DNA of 64,000 bases from Baylisascaris procyonis (GCA_037389465.1 JAZARR010000206.1:1240001-1304000), one strand, 5' to 3'; numbered from the stretch's first letter, positions 51,373-64,000 are shown. The notes: generated by a model from the letters alone, not told the origin. A program made the numbers and translations.

Positions 51373-54300
51373 ATGGCCACAGCGGAAGAAGAGGATCAAT
51401 CACCGATAAGTGATGTATGTGTGCTTTTTTTAAATGTATTTTATTGCAGAAAAGGAAATAAATCAATCGCTTAATCGTAGAAAAACGATGCACTTATTTT
51501 CATGAATGCTTTCCTATCTAAAAGGTTATGTTCATTCACACGCTTATGCAAGTAATGGGCATATTGTTTTCATTTTTTCTCCATTAATGAGTTTTTTTTT
51601 ATGATGATGAATAGAAAATTTTTGAAATGTGAAACGCTTTGAAAATTATTTTTACATAGAAGAAAACAAACATTATTAGCAATGCAGCACTCACTTCATA
51701 AGATCTACAAAAGTTGCTTTTATTGAAGTAAGCAATTTAGGTAAACTTAAAGGTAAAATATTTTCAAATGTGATGAAAAATGCTTTATGTGTTTAATGGA
51801 TCTGTCAAGCGCATAGAACTTATATGATTTACGTACATATCATTGTGGATCAACAATACTGTTCACCTTCAAAAATGAGGATGAACTGATTTTCTTATGT
51901 AATCGTTTGCGAATCCTAACTGAAAGTATCTAATAAATCGTGTTAGATGGTGGTGAAATGTTAATTAAGATGAGCGTGAAGTTTTGAACTGTCTACTTCG
52001 TAATGTAAGATATACGCTATATTAAAAAATTTTGCATAAAGTTATCGACGAATTGCTTAGCCTATACTTTATATCCAGCATTGTTGAAAATTTTGAATTA
52101 CCACTAAATGTTAACAGTGGAACAAAAGTTCAAATTTATAGCCACTCATCATATGTCCTCTTTTTTTATTTCGAAGTTGTTGAATTCCATAAAGAAATTT
52201 TGACTTTCTTTAGTGATAAAGAATTTTATCAGATGTGCATAATAGTTTATCCTTCTATTTTATTTCTTTGTGTTCGGCGATGTTTTCATTATTTATTTAT
52301 GAGGTGATTTAAACGAATGAACGAGTCTTGTTATGATAAACTGTTTTTCTGCAGATGTGCTTAGTGGTTGATGCGATCGAAAGATGCGTCAAATTGGTCA
52401 ATAACGATCATGATAACCCAACTTACTGTTTACTTCAAAGGCTAACAGGTGAGAAGGAGTTCGTTCTAAGACTTTTTAAAAGTAATTCATTAAAAGTAGG
52501 AAAAGTTGTAGGCAATAGACATCATTTGACGTGGGACATAGCGTTTGATAAAGACCGTTTCTGTCAGCCATAGATTTGTGAGGACTTTCTTATAACTAGG
52601 ATTTTGGTCCCACTTCGTTTCAAAGCGACATCCCCAAGAACGACTTCATGGTGTAGAAGTGACGGCCGTCTATTCAGTAGATTCAGCAATGAGGTGGATA
52701 TGAATAATAACGTTGTTTAAGTTGCTGAAGTAATTTGTGATATTTGCTGCACAATAATCAGTGCAAAAGATGTCATCCATACACGCGTAGTGAATTCCGG
52801 GTCAATTCTGAAGAGCCACGCTTTCTAATTTGTCCATGTACATCATTGCCGAGATCGGAGGTGTTCTGTTTTCTATTGCTAGAGTACGTATCTTATTATA
52901 AAAGATTGTAGTTGCGAACTTTTGTTCTTTTTCACCATCTCCTGGCTTTATTTTTTCTTTATTGGCTGCTTGACTAGAATGCCTGACGCAAATGTATGAG
53001 TTCATGGTGCAAACGATGTGGGGAAAGATCGAGTAGTATATGGGATAAGATCAAATAAATATTGTGCAAAGCCGTTGTTGTTTGCAAGAATCAGCATCTT
53101 GAACAGGGCATCGAAATGCATCTTATTAATCGAACATCATTAGAAAAGTAGAGCATTTGTATTATTAAATAAAATACCCTATAACCATCTTAATGCTTGC
53201 AATTGTTAACATTTTTATCTAGTTTATGATCTTATAGAAAAGCAACTAAGCACGATTGGATTAACGCTGGCAAAGTGGGAACTTGAAGACGACGATTATA
53301 TACGTATGTCGTTTTTTTGTTATTGTTAGATTCCGTCTCATCGTTTATTTACTTGTCTAATGATTAAGGTTTTTTTCTATGGTAGTCTATAAATATCTAA
53401 CTTTGTGACTAGTTTCATAGAAATAATTATTTATCGTGAATAGGAACTTGCACATTTCAAAAAATTATTTTATGATGCAAATTATGTTATATAAATTTAA
53501 TTAGAAGTTATTATATAAATTACATTATATTTATTTTTGAATATGTAAAAAATTTGTGGTTTTAAACATTACAAAAGTTGCTCATATGGCCATATTAATT
53601 TTATTTCAAAGGGTTCCACGCATAGATAATGGATGCTAACATCTACACTGCTTTATGCTCTTGGGGCTTATCGATGGACTGTTGGACGTCGTTCGTGGAA
53701 ATGCACTTTACAATTCTGATGTGATCTGCCTAATCTAAACGATATCAGCACTGGGAAAAAACTCATGTAATAGATTGCAAGACCATAAATGTTTATAGAG
53801 TCTGATTTTAGCGTTACAATATTTCTTGTGAGATGTTAGAGACTGCAATTCTGCTTCTCTTGCTTCCTCCACTTTGTTGGATATGCGCAACGTTAACACC
53901 ACGAATTGCGTTGTAAATATATTCCTTATCCCTTCAAGGTGGCATTCTCTCCTTTTTGTAAAAATTAAAAGCTCATCTTATTTCGAATAGCGGTCAGTAA
54001 AAATGTGATTGCAAAATTCGGTTAAAATATTGACAAAATAAGAGCGTGTAGTATCAAAATTTATTTTTTCTTCTTTCATTTATTACGCTCTAGTTCACTG
54101 TACTGATATTCGCCTGAAATTTACAGATTGCGATTTATGTGGTGAATACTATAAAGGATCATGTCGATTGCATCCTCTATTTTTGGTCAGCGATAGGGAG
54201 GTATTATTTTTGAGGATTTTTGTGATATATCCGACAATATTGGAAAGATTATCGTAGTACTTTGAACATGAAATGCACTTGAAAGATTTCATTTGAATAA

Positions 54301-57300
54301 AAAATCGAATTTCGATGAATTTCTGAGGATAATGGAAATATGGTGGTACGACTATCCATTTGTATTTTACTTGGCTCCAGATCTTTCCGTTATATTTATT
54401 CCTACTTTTTTTGGAAACGATCTTGCGTTTTCGCAGGATATTTCTTTTTATATGTCTTGCAGTGTCAACCAAAAGGCAAATTTTGTTATAAGAGCCGTTT
54501 ATATGATATACTCACCACTTGCTTTAACCAACCAACCAAATTTACATGGTATACTACATTAGGGACATTGTGAATGTTTTTATAGCTTTTCGTATTTTTT
54601 TCAACAAAATATCTGCATAATCAGTGCTTTCAAAGCATTAAAGGAAACTTAAGCATTAAATGCGTGATAATTGAGTGTTTTATAAGCTAGAGGTGGTGAA
54701 GCTGAGGTTCCCACGCTAATCTTTTTATTTTCGTTTGTCATGAACCAAAGTAAGCCTAATATAATTCGTGAATTCAGGTTTTTTTTTTTTTCAGCTCTGA
54801 TTTGAGAGTATTGAGAACGCACATAAAAAATAAGCAGGAAAAAAAGAAAATACATTAATTGCTTCATTTCTGTGATCTTTGCATTAAGGTATTGCGGCAG
54901 GGAGCAGAAAAGAATCACTAAGTCTCTGAATGACAATATACTGCCAAAAGTTAATGAACGATTAAATGTTTCTTTACAGGTTCGTGAAGAGAATAAACCA
55001 CGAGCTGAGCAGACGTTACCGGCATTTTTCGAAATAAAAACCTCAAAAATTCCAAGAGCTGGACTGGGTGTATTCGCCAAAACTGACATCCCAACCGGAC
55101 TTGTCTTTGGCCCTTACCAAGGTTTGTGATAACTTTTTTAAATCCTCGTCAAGTTTCATGATAGGTTTGCAATGCTTACTCTGTAAACTTCATAAGCGGT
55201 ATTTTCCGCTTACAAACAAAAGGGTTGCATGCGCTTTTTGCAGTTTCACCTGTCGAATTCACCGGGTGTGCAGGTGCTCAAAAATTGGGTTTAGTAATAA
55301 AAAGTAAAGAAATCCTCTTCAAAAGCTCGCTTTTCGCCTTCTACCCAACCTGTTGTTTGCACTGCAAAAAATCAACTCATAGAGGAGGCTATCCATTTTC
55401 AAATGGTAGAGCTTGAACTGCATGCGTTATTGCGATCCTTTCTGTTTGACCGAAACTAGTTTTATTAATTATCTATTAGTAATAAACCATGAGCACAAGT
55501 GGATCCACATTTTATTCCAATTCAGGAAATTACTGCACCTCCGAATACGCTAGTTCATAAGTACTTTCAATTTGACGGTTAGGTCTAAAAGTTGGCTCGG
55601 TTGGTACTCGGAAGATAGAGATTGTTATAGCCATATTTGTAACTCTGACTTCGGTGGTTTCTAAAATGAAACTGTTGAGCATACATTCTGAGGTACGTAT
55701 AACCAGAAGCATTTCTGTTAAAATCTCGAAATGGAAAACTGTGAACCGAGTATGATCGACAGGGTCCGAAACACTGAATTTTCAAGAGCAGGTTTTGTGG
55801 TATTCTCGCATTTGGTTTTTGCAGTTAACGAAATTTCAGGCTAAACTCTGTTTTTTTTTTCTTCAGGTGTGCTGTTGAGCGATGCTAAAAAAGCGGACCA
55901 ACATGGCTACGCGTGGGAAATTCGTATGAGTGGAGCACCGCCTCAATATGTCGATGGAAGTGACCCAAATTACTCAAACTGGATGCGCTATATAAATAGC
56001 TCGCGATGTATGTTATGATTGTTTCATTTCGCTTGCTTGTTCTTCATTTTATTCGAGTGCATTCCCAACAACTACCTGTGGCCCCACAAGACCGTTCCGA
56101 GCCATAGTCTTTTTGTAAACGAACTTGATAATGGCCAGTGAATAATGAGTGCTCTGCAAGGCATCGAATGTTTCTTTGCGAAAGCTCTTGTTGTGTGAGG
56201 GATTTCAAAGAATACTTACACTGATTCAGGAGGTATGGACTTTGTTTTGTTTCATGTCTTATGGCGTATCTTGAAGAGCGTTTTTGAGTGGTTTTGGTTG
56301 TTTACTACTACTGGACAATCTATTAGAGAGCAGCGAACGTTGTATTTCAAATGTTTCCACGAGGGTTTTAGTGGACTAGAATCGTCGAAGTAGTTAAAGA
56401 AGTTGTGCGAAAAGCTTGATCTATTAGATAGCAGCTCGTAGAATTAACTAAATGCTTAAAAACTTTGATTGATGGAATCGGAAGCACGTTCTTGCACTCA
56501 CGGCTCTAACACTGGATACTGGTTTTAAGTGGATAGAGTTTTCAGATGAAAACGAGCAGAACCTTATCGCATTTCAGTACAACGGAAGTGTCTACTATCG
56601 AGTGTTTCGTCCAATTAGCGAAGGTGTCGAATTGCTGGGTACGCTTTTCGTGAGTAGCATAATTTTAAAGGCTTCATCGGATGCTATTAGATGACGAAAA
56701 AAATTGGTGCGTTCCATAATAGTCGTAGTGGCGTACATTTCTGAGTGCATGTGATGGATGAGTTCGAGAAAATATGATAATGAAAACTGCGGAACAATTA
56801 GGGCGTAAAGGTGAGACAATAAGGGATAGGTGAACGCTGCTGCGTGGGTCTCTAAGCATTATTTTGCAGATGCGTCCAAGGATTCCTGTCAATGCGGCAG
56901 ATTCATATAGCGGGAAGAGGGATTATCAGTGAGTTCAGCGGATTCGCTTGGGTAATAAGCTCCGCTCGCTTGAATTTCTAAGCTGCTAGCATAAAAGGCA
57001 TGAAACATAAGACAGAAGTGGGGAGAACTCCTCTATCATTGCTCGGGCACGAATGTTGGCCATTATGCGTGCTTGCTTGTATATCTTTTGTGCATCAGTA
57101 TATCCTTTTCCACTGGTAAGGAAGTGCAATGTAAGACTTTTCAGAGAAATTATGAGGATTTCTGAATAGATCGATTTATCATGACTTTTTGTGAGGAAGA
57201 TGCATTATATGAGTACAATGCCGATTCAGTTCTTGTTGTCCCAGCCGTCTATTTCCACTGAGAACGTCATCAGAACCGTTGGGTCCCTAGAGGGCATTTC

Positions 57301-57827
57301 ATGCTCAAAGAGAATCAGCGCATTCCACAACAAATCTCAGTGGGTAGCACTACATAGTGTAGAAGGTGCGACGCGTGTGGAGAAAGAATAGAGCTTCGTA
57401 CCTCGCTTGATCACGGCAATCGGACGTCAGGTGTCCGCTTCGACAACTACTGAAAATGCCTAGTATTACTGCATCATGCCAACACCGATAGCTCGCATAG
57501 TGCTCACGAGGGCGTTTTATTTCGCTTTTTGTGCTTACACAGGAAATTGATCTATTTCAGCTGAATAAATGTGAGAATTGAAGAAGTCCACGAACTTACT
57601 CTAATCTACAGTGAAAACACTCAGCAGGCTGGAGTTGTGGTGTTATGTGCGAATGTCAAATACTCTTGTATGGCGCGACTTATATTGCTGATTTACATCT
57701 TTTGCAACTGAAAATCATTTTAGTTTGGTATGGGAATAACTACGGCGAGAGCTTGGGAGTGTTAACAATATCGCAAAGGCCGAAAAAAATGACGATACCA
57801 ATTCAGAAGAATCCGTTTATTCTATAG
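51373..57827 (+). CDS. PRDM9/SET-17-like PR/SET histone methyltransferase without zinc-finger array
   Basis: A nuclear lysine methyltransferase, probably acting on histone H3 Lys4 as known for PRDM9 and C. elegans SET-17. Exons: 51373-51414 (ATG MATAEEED; acceptor TTTCAG at 51335-51340), 52355-52448, 53223-53303, 54127-54200, 54980-55121, 55867-56007, 56546-56638 and 57724-57827 (TAG 57825-57827). All phases agree and give 256 residues. A zinc knuckle CX2CX7CX2H (HCDLCGEYYKGSCRLH, residues about 73-88) precedes the SET core: RAEQTLPAFFEIKTSKIPRA, GLGVFAKTDIPTGLVFGPYQ, NWMRYINSSRYENEQNLIAF and LLVWYGNNYGESLG, which keeps the tyrosine that is catalytic in PRDM9. It stops 22 residues after the SET core, with no C2H2 fingers and no KRAB box, so it lacks PRDM9's DNA-reading part. 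Compared with vertebrate PRDM9, the Cys of the VNCAR motif is Ser here. The start could lie further upstream in the same frame, but the acceptor at 51340 favours this ATG. Confidence 0.93.
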
Positions 57828-58177
57828 CCATCGATATCGACTCGATATTGCGATAAGATAATGCCGACAACGGTTATACAGTAACTTGTTTCATTATTAT
57901 TGGTTGATTGGTTTCTGTGATATATACCCTAAAGATTGCTTATAGTCAAAATATTTGCGCTGCAATATTTTTCTCTTCTGTCGATCCATTCTTGAGTTCC
58001 TTTTTTCATTTTTGATAGGAAGGTAAACGTCAGAGTCAATGGATAGAATTCAAAAGTGGAAGGGTTCACTAAAATATTCAAAGTATATAATGGTAAGTTT
58101 AGGCTGCAATCTTCAGAATCAGTTCCCATCGTTTCACTGCTTCAAGGCAACAAGACTAGAATAGCAAACCGCTTGTG

Positions 58178-58183
58178 AATAAA
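58178..58183 (+). promoter_or_regulatory. possible AATAAA polyadenylation signal of the PRDM-like gene
   Basis: The first canonical AATAAA after the stop at 57827, about 350 bases downstream. Variant signals nearer the stop cannot be excluded. Confidence 0.35.
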
Positions 58184-60513
58184 GGTCTTCTCATTCATAG
58201 TAGAAGTGGAAAAAGTGCTGTTGGCTGATTGAGACAGATCTCTTCCCTACTAAATGACTCATATCGCTTCAGTTTTGCTAAATGCCTCTCTGTGATACGG
58301 TTTATGGACATACTCCTGCAAATCTTTTCTTACAATATATATTGCTAAGAATGTAAAATTATTCTAAAGCATGCCAGTCGATTCATGTTAATGCAGTGGG
58401 ATGAACGTATTATACTAAATTCGATAACTTTTCATGTCTAGTTCTAGATCTCTGATTACCTTCATACATGCCTGTTGGGAATTCTTTTGTGTATCTAGCA
58501 ATGCATCGATTGAGATATCCCTCAGGCCATCTAACTTTATCCCCGCTAGAATTATTTTAATGATTTAGACTTGTGGTGTTGTGTATACGACGTTCAAAGA
58601 AATAGCCGTCGATATTTTGCACAGCAATCCTCGAGCGATAAAAGCACGGAAAACGATAAGAACAAAGTTTAGATGCGTGGAAAACATGAGAAGGGAAAGA
58701 AATGGATTTTCTGTGTACAGATGAGAAATGTTTAATTAACATCGCCCCTTCCCATAGCTATTCTCATTCCTAACAAATTATGCTTCTGCCATCTGCGTGT
58801 GCCTTTGCAGAAGAAAAGCAGTAAGGTTTTGAAGCCTGCACTTGCACCTAGGAGGCATGACGTTCACCTTAACGCATGTCTAACGTCATTATTTTGCTAT
58901 CGTATTTTCTAGCGTTTATTGAGATTACTGTTCGTATTTTTCTGTGATATCCTAGCAATGTTGCAGAACGCTGAAAGCTCGTAATTGTTAACTGACATCT
59001 CTTTATCAAAACCAATATTTCACCTTCACCGCCTAACCAGCAAAGGAAGCTGTGGGAGATTCTGCAGACAAGTTGAAGATATTTAAGTAACTGGTGGTAA
59101 CAAGCGTTGTTAGCCATAGATAAGTGCGTTTATTCTTCACTTTGCGGCCCCCCTCCGCCTTCTCAGAAGATTTTGAACTGGACCAAATTGTTTATTTTTC
59201 CATTAGCAGTGGAATATTTTCCATCTAAAATGCTTTCGAGTTTCCAACTTCTTCAGTTAGTGCTATCGGGCTTTCCCACGTTTGCTGGAGATCGCTTATA
59301 GCCTCATGCTTGACCGTTTGGTAATGGTTATTTTAATCGGACTATAGGGCGTTATTTCCTGTCCATCGCCATTGTCGAGATTTCATTTCCTGACGTCAGT
59401 GTTCACTGTTTTCTTCAGCAATTTTCTGGTTGCACGTCTGAAGCTAATTCATTCTGAAAAGCGACAATTAAATAATGATAATATCGTGAGAAAAATAAAA
59501 GCGACATGCCTGAAGTAATATTACAGATGGACTCCGAAATCTTGTTTACTTGAAGAAATGTTCTCTTTTCCTCCTTCTCTTTCTTTCCCGCGCGATTTTT
59601 CTCAATGACTTTAGCTTTGCTCCACAAACCTGGATGCTTGTTGCCATTGCCTCTTGATTCATTTATGTCATGAGTTATCTTTTTTACTGTTGGGGTGTTA
59701 TCCTTTTCATATGTTGTCTTAATTGGCTCGCTGTTCTGTTTTACTTATTCCTTTTCAACGAAGTGGGAGGCGAGTCGACGAGGAAGCAGAAAATGGCTGA
59801 CGCTGTAAACGGTGAGCGATCAGCAGATGTGTTTGAAAGTAACAGAATTCGAAGACGTTAGAGGTACAGGAAAATGCTGACGCTTCTGTCATGAAGGAAA
59901 CGAAGTTGACGGTCGTATGTAGACGACAAAAAAGAAAACGGAAAAGTCGACGGTTTATTAGAAAAGAGATTAATAGAATTAAGATCACGATGCACGCGGA
60001 GTAAAACTAACAAGCTGCGCAGGCCTGTCCCAAAACTGGCGATGTAAAGGCAATAAACGAAACAAGGACGATCAAAAGCAAAAAATTTGATTTGGGACAG
60101 GTTGGACAACTTGAGCGATACAATATACTGTATGAGCGGGATACAGCTTTCGAATGTGGCACCTAATGTCAACTGTGGCAGGGCTCGATACAATGAAGCG
60201 CAACACAAGCCACACGAGAAACGAGATGGGCGATTGCTTTCGTGCCGGCACCAGGTTATCAAGTTATCAATGTGTCACTGCCTAACTCGTGCGGTTGACT
60301 GTTCACCGCAATTTGTTTCTCTCGCGCTGTCGGTGATTTTTTCTTTGTGCTTGCCGACTTCTCTGCCGGGCTCATAGCTGTTCGAGAGCTTCAACAGTGA
60401 AATGAATTATAATCGGTCTCAATAAAGAAACTGGCCTGATTTGGCAAAGACTCGCCCACTCGCGCCCTTCTCTTTTTTTGCGCTTGTTTATACCAGCCTC
60501 CTGGTTGGCTCGT

Positions 60514-60582
60514 CCCAAGTTTGTTCACAAGGTTTGGGCGACACCTTTCTGCTCTGCGAATCGCCCAAATCTCGGACTTGGG
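60514..60582. repeat. nested inverted repeat
   Basis: CCCAAGT (60514-60520) pairs with ACTTGGG (60576-60582), and inside it TTTGGGCGA (60533-60541) pairs with TCGCCCAAA (60561-60569) across a 19-base loop. Two perfect concentric stems in 69 bases suggest a structured RNA, a cruciform or the end of a foldback element. Confidence 0.7.
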
Positions 60583-62208
60583 TAATTGATTTGACATATT
60601 TAAAGACTTGACATATTTGAGAACAACGTAAAAACGCGACATAATGAAAGACGAGTACAAGATAATCATTAAACGTGGCCTGAGCCAAATGAGGTGATTT
60701 CTGGTGAAGAACTAATAAAAGAGGTGCGAACAAATGATAAGGAGAATGCAAAAACATCAAAGCTAGTGACGAGATCGCAAAACTTTGGGGCAACCAACAA
60801 ACAACGATGAAAATCAAGTTTAAATTCAAGAAAAAAACAGCAAACGAGAAAGTGCTGACAAATAACGCAAAGCTGCTACGCTTACACACGACTGGAATGC
60901 CGCATTAGTAAGACGATGTGGTCGCTACAGCCAGAGGTCAACTTAGATTGTTCTGTGAGTTACTGCGTTGAGATGCAGTTTGATTTATTGTCTGCAGCAG
61001 CTAAGTAACTCGCTCGCGTATCTTCGCGACTTCTTCCACTTGCATTCTTGACAGCGTCGATAAAGTAAAGGCATATCTACTTCTTTTCACCATTGACAGT
61101 ATTCGCTCCAAACGATCGATCAGATCTATCAGCGCCTTCAATCAGCTGTCATCAATGACGTAAGCGAAGGATGGTAGCTAAGTTATTCGGGTTGCTGCGC
61201 TAATCACCTGCCGTCTCCGCGTCATTAAGTGCCGGCGCCCATACATGTAGTTTTCAGAAGCGTTGATGGAAAAAAGGTGGTGGAAGAACGCGATGCTTAC
61301 ATCAAAGTCGTAGCCCTGACATAATAAATCGTAATGACAACAACCCAGCGACCAACTGCATTCTTTAAAACCAGGGATATTTAAATCACGGAGCAAAGAA
61401 GAATGCGCAAAACGCTAAATAGGGTGGAAGCTCTAAGGTATGGTCTCGGCTAAAAGTTTCCTATCATCGGTTTTGCTTATTTTGGATTGGATGTTGATGG
61501 AAATCGAGCCATATAAATACACTAAAAGCTTCTCCTTACGTCATGAAATATGAAACCGGCAAATGTCTAGTTTTGAATTAAGTGCCCTGAACTAAGGTCA
61601 GTAAGTACGACATGCGAAGCCGATGTATGCCCAGAAGGACAAAAGGGGAACAGTACTAATCAGCGGAAAATGCCTCCCAAAAAAAGGATGGGAGACTTAC
61701 GATCAGGTAGTGACACGTCGACGTTGATCGCTATAACAAAGTTATTGACATGTTTCCTAATATCGTATTTCACCCTTTGACTTAGTGACTCATTGCGCAA
61801 TATTTTTACACCGTGTCGGAATGCGCTAAAGCACTCGGGATTAGCTAAGCTAGAATTAAAAGAATAAATGCATTTTTATGTTTGTGTTGACAACAAAAGT
61901 GAAGAATTTCGAGGAGCGGATGAGCGGCTTGTTTTGTCTCTCCAAACGGAAACATGCCGACGAAGGCATGGGAATCCGATGGAGAAATGGGAACGCGCTT
62001 CACCTCTCTTCTTTTCCAACGCCCACTCGGGGAGACGTATTACCGCTCTCCCGACTGTCAATGCTCTCTTCGCAGTTCAAAGTGGATTTAACTGACGGCT
62101 CAAAGGGCGTTGGGGTCTGTCGCTTGGCGTCTGTACGAGAGCCATCGGGCGGCTTTCTCCGACAAGAGCCGACGTCGAGGCTCGCCGTTCGGGTCGTCCA
62201 CGAGGGCC

Positions 62209-62308
62209 ATGGAGAGGCTTTCCCTTCTAGAAGAAGAGTCACCGCTATGTAGTGCGTCGACCGACTACGAGGTTTTGCCACCGAATTTTGATTTTTTCTA
62301 CGCACCGC
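62209..62308 (+). CDS. possible first coding exon of a gene running off the right edge
   Basis: ATG at 62209 sits in the good context GGGCCATGG inside a CpG-rich block (about 62,090-62,300). The frame begins MERLSLLEEESPLCSASTDY and continues EVLPPNFDFFYAPR to a donor-like CCGC/GTATTT. The same frame is open upstream to 62092 (AWRLYESHRAAFSDKSRRRG), so the start may be earlier. The codon composition looks coding, but I do not recognise the protein and could not place the next exon. A splice acceptor CTTCGCAG lies upstream at about 62076. Confidence 0.4.
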
Positions 62309-62476
62309 GTATTTGTCCTACTGACGGGGGAACTCGTATTATTCGGATGAATTCGTTTATTTATCCTTTGCTGGTTCAGATGCCCAGAATATGGATTATC
62401 ATTCGACAGAAGATTGCTGCTGTTCGGTAGGAATTTTCGTAGCAGTTCACAGTTTCTATAATTCTGTTTTAGCATT

Positions 62477-62643
62477 TGCAGCTTGCGACCATTTGTAGAG
62501 CTTATGGCGTGCCGAAATGGAGGTTATAAATAAAGTTGGCGTCCTTTTTCTCCCACTTTCTGCTCCTCGCTGTTACACTTACTTGCACAACAATTGCATT
62601 TGGCTGCAGAGAATTCTCGCATCTTTTCGGTGCAGCTTGCGAC
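62477..62643. repeat. 13-bp direct repeat in two similar acceptor-like contexts
   Basis: TGCAGCTTGCGAC occurs at 62477-62489 and 62631-62643. The bases that follow are also alike (CATTTGTAGAGC versus GGTTTATAGCGT). Both follow T-rich sequence and would work as splice acceptors. Confidence 0.6.
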
Positions 62644-64000
62644 GGTTTATAGCGTCTGGGGACGGATGTAGGGAGCGAGGAGTTATCTTCCTACTCCATT
62701 TTTTGTTAACAGATCTTTGACACTACGATTATTCGTTGCGCCCACGATCTCTCCCGTTATTATGTAGCTAATTGTCGCGGAACAAGGAAAACTTCCAAGG
62801 TAATAGTAACACTTTTAGTGCTCATGTTCAGCACCTAGGAATGGTGCACATCATTAAGTGGACGGACGGACCGGCGATATTAGACACTCCTGTATAGCAT
62901 TCGATTAGGGTGTTGCGAATCTTCGAGAAAGTGCAAAGCTAGCTCACGACGCCGGTGCATTTCTGGCCAGAAGGACCGTTCACAGCGCTTTCAACGGCTA
63001 TCATTTCTAGCCGAAGATAGCACCATGATGTTTCTCGACATTAGTGTGATGTGTTTTCAGCCCTTCAGAAAGGGCCTTCTTTGTTCTTTTTTCTTCGTAT
63101 CTTCACCGAGATCGTTTCCCTGTTTTCACCGCTGTAGCTATCCTGCCGGACCCTATTGACAGATTTGTTTCAAATTTGTTCTGCATAAAGCTGTGATTTT
63201 TTGTGTCAGCGATAGTTTCACAGGCAACAAGACTCCAACTTTGATCTACTATCATCCGGGATATCGCGACTATTCGCGAGTAAAGAAAATGTGAAAATTT
63301 TAAGGAAAAGGAATTGCTCGAGTGAGAAACAGAATAAATAGTGATATCGCGACAAAAGTAGGACAGCATATAGAATGGGGTAACAGATGTTGAACGCGTT
63401 GCCGGTAGCTCTTCAAGAATGACACTACTGGTTTCCTTCCTTCCTTTTAGACTATCCATTGCTAGATGCGAAATTTCTGCTTTATCGCTGCGCTAGAATT
63501 TCCTCAGCGGTGAACAGCAACAAGCGTAAGAAACGGATTTTAACTGAAACGCAAGAAGACGAAACAAAGACAAGGAGAATTTTTAATTTCAAGTGCGTGA
63601 ACAATATGAAGAAGCGATATACATTCAGTGTGAATGCAAGAACATTTCGAAATGTGAAATGACGTCTGGAATCTTACGTTCGTTAAGGCTCGTTGTTTCG
63701 CTTTTGCTATCAGTATCTGTCGTCTTCCTGGCGTAGGGAGGTGATACAATATCACGGTAGTAGGATGACCGTGTCCAGGTCGCTGCTGCTTAGAGTTGAC
63801 GTCGTGAGTAAACAGCTAGACATACAAAATTGGAGTTAAGTTCGACGATGTCAAATGGTAGTGTCGATTAGAGCTGGAGGTGCGAACCTTTCGCCTAGTG
63901 TGCCGGCTATTGATAACGAGCGGCGAGTCGAGCGGGTTGGTCATGTCATATTTCTGGACGTTGGCACTTGCGTTGATTGTGTTGAATGGCGGTCTGTGTT

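Larger units (their letters stand above)
57828..62091. other. GC-richer spacer downstream of the PRDM-like gene
   Basis: Base composition rises from about 56 kb onward. Several frames of 90-134 codons exist on both strands (for example minus 59858-60262 and 60488-60889, plus 60087-60377) and overlap one another. None shows a family motif and none could be linked by splice sites, so they are left out. The nested hairpin at 60514-60582 lies here. Decayed transposons are a possible explanation for the composition. Confidence 0.4.

Noticed and set aside
52032..52307. 91-codon frame in the first intron of the PRDM-like gene
   Set aside because: Its inclusion would break the phase-consistent join of 51414 to 52355, and it shows no motif.
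59858..60889. Minus-strand frames of 134 and 133 codons
   Set aside because: The region is GC-richer and open in several frames on both strands; no splice chain or motif supports any of them.

Overview
The window looks like nuclear DNA of a nematode. It is AT-rich (about two thirds A+T by eye), full of (TA)n and purine/pyrimidine tracts, and its genes are cut into exons of 40-230 bp. Most introns end in the nematode-type acceptor TTTCAG, and the recognisable proteins have clear nematode relatives. No bacterial or organellar features, tRNA, rRNA or CRISPR array were recognised. All gene models were built by hand from splice sites, reading phase and protein-family motifs. At nearly every junction the exon phases agree, which is the main support for them.

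Layout. (1) 1-12,978: gene-poor, with microsatellites, a 39-bp tandem duplication and one coding-like terminal exon (1475-1788, minus). (2) 12,996-22,538, minus strand: a Cys-loop GABA-A-receptor-like chloride channel subunit in 11 exons; only the signal-peptide exon is missing. (3) 22.5-33.4 kb: mostly noncoding, with four phase-compatible but unidentified plus-strand exon candidates (24,095-32,845) that may form a gene. (4) 33,416-45,778, minus strand: an SLC22/organic-cation-transporter-like 12-TM carrier in nine located exons, with one short exon not found. Its introns hold hairpins, a (TA)n tract and an inverted pair of degenerate 15-bp minisatellites. (5) 45.8-51.3 kb: a divergent intergenic space between the transporter and the next gene. 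(6) 51,373-57,827, plus strand: a complete eight-exon PR/SET methyltransferase of the PRDM9/SET-17 type (256 aa), with the zinc-knuckle and SET core but no C2H2 finger array. (7) 57.8-64 kb: visibly GC-richer, probably the start of another plus-strand gene around 62.2 kb.

The three clear genes do not form a pathway: a neuronal or muscle ligand-gated anion channel, a plasma-membrane solute carrier and a chromatin histone methyltransferase. The most noteworthy points are the repeated use of AAG (not CAG/TAG) 3' splice sites in the channel and transporter genes, the finger-less PRDM9-like gene, the unidentified plus-strand exon set, and the inverted minisatellite pair. I did not find a clearly new multi-gene system.
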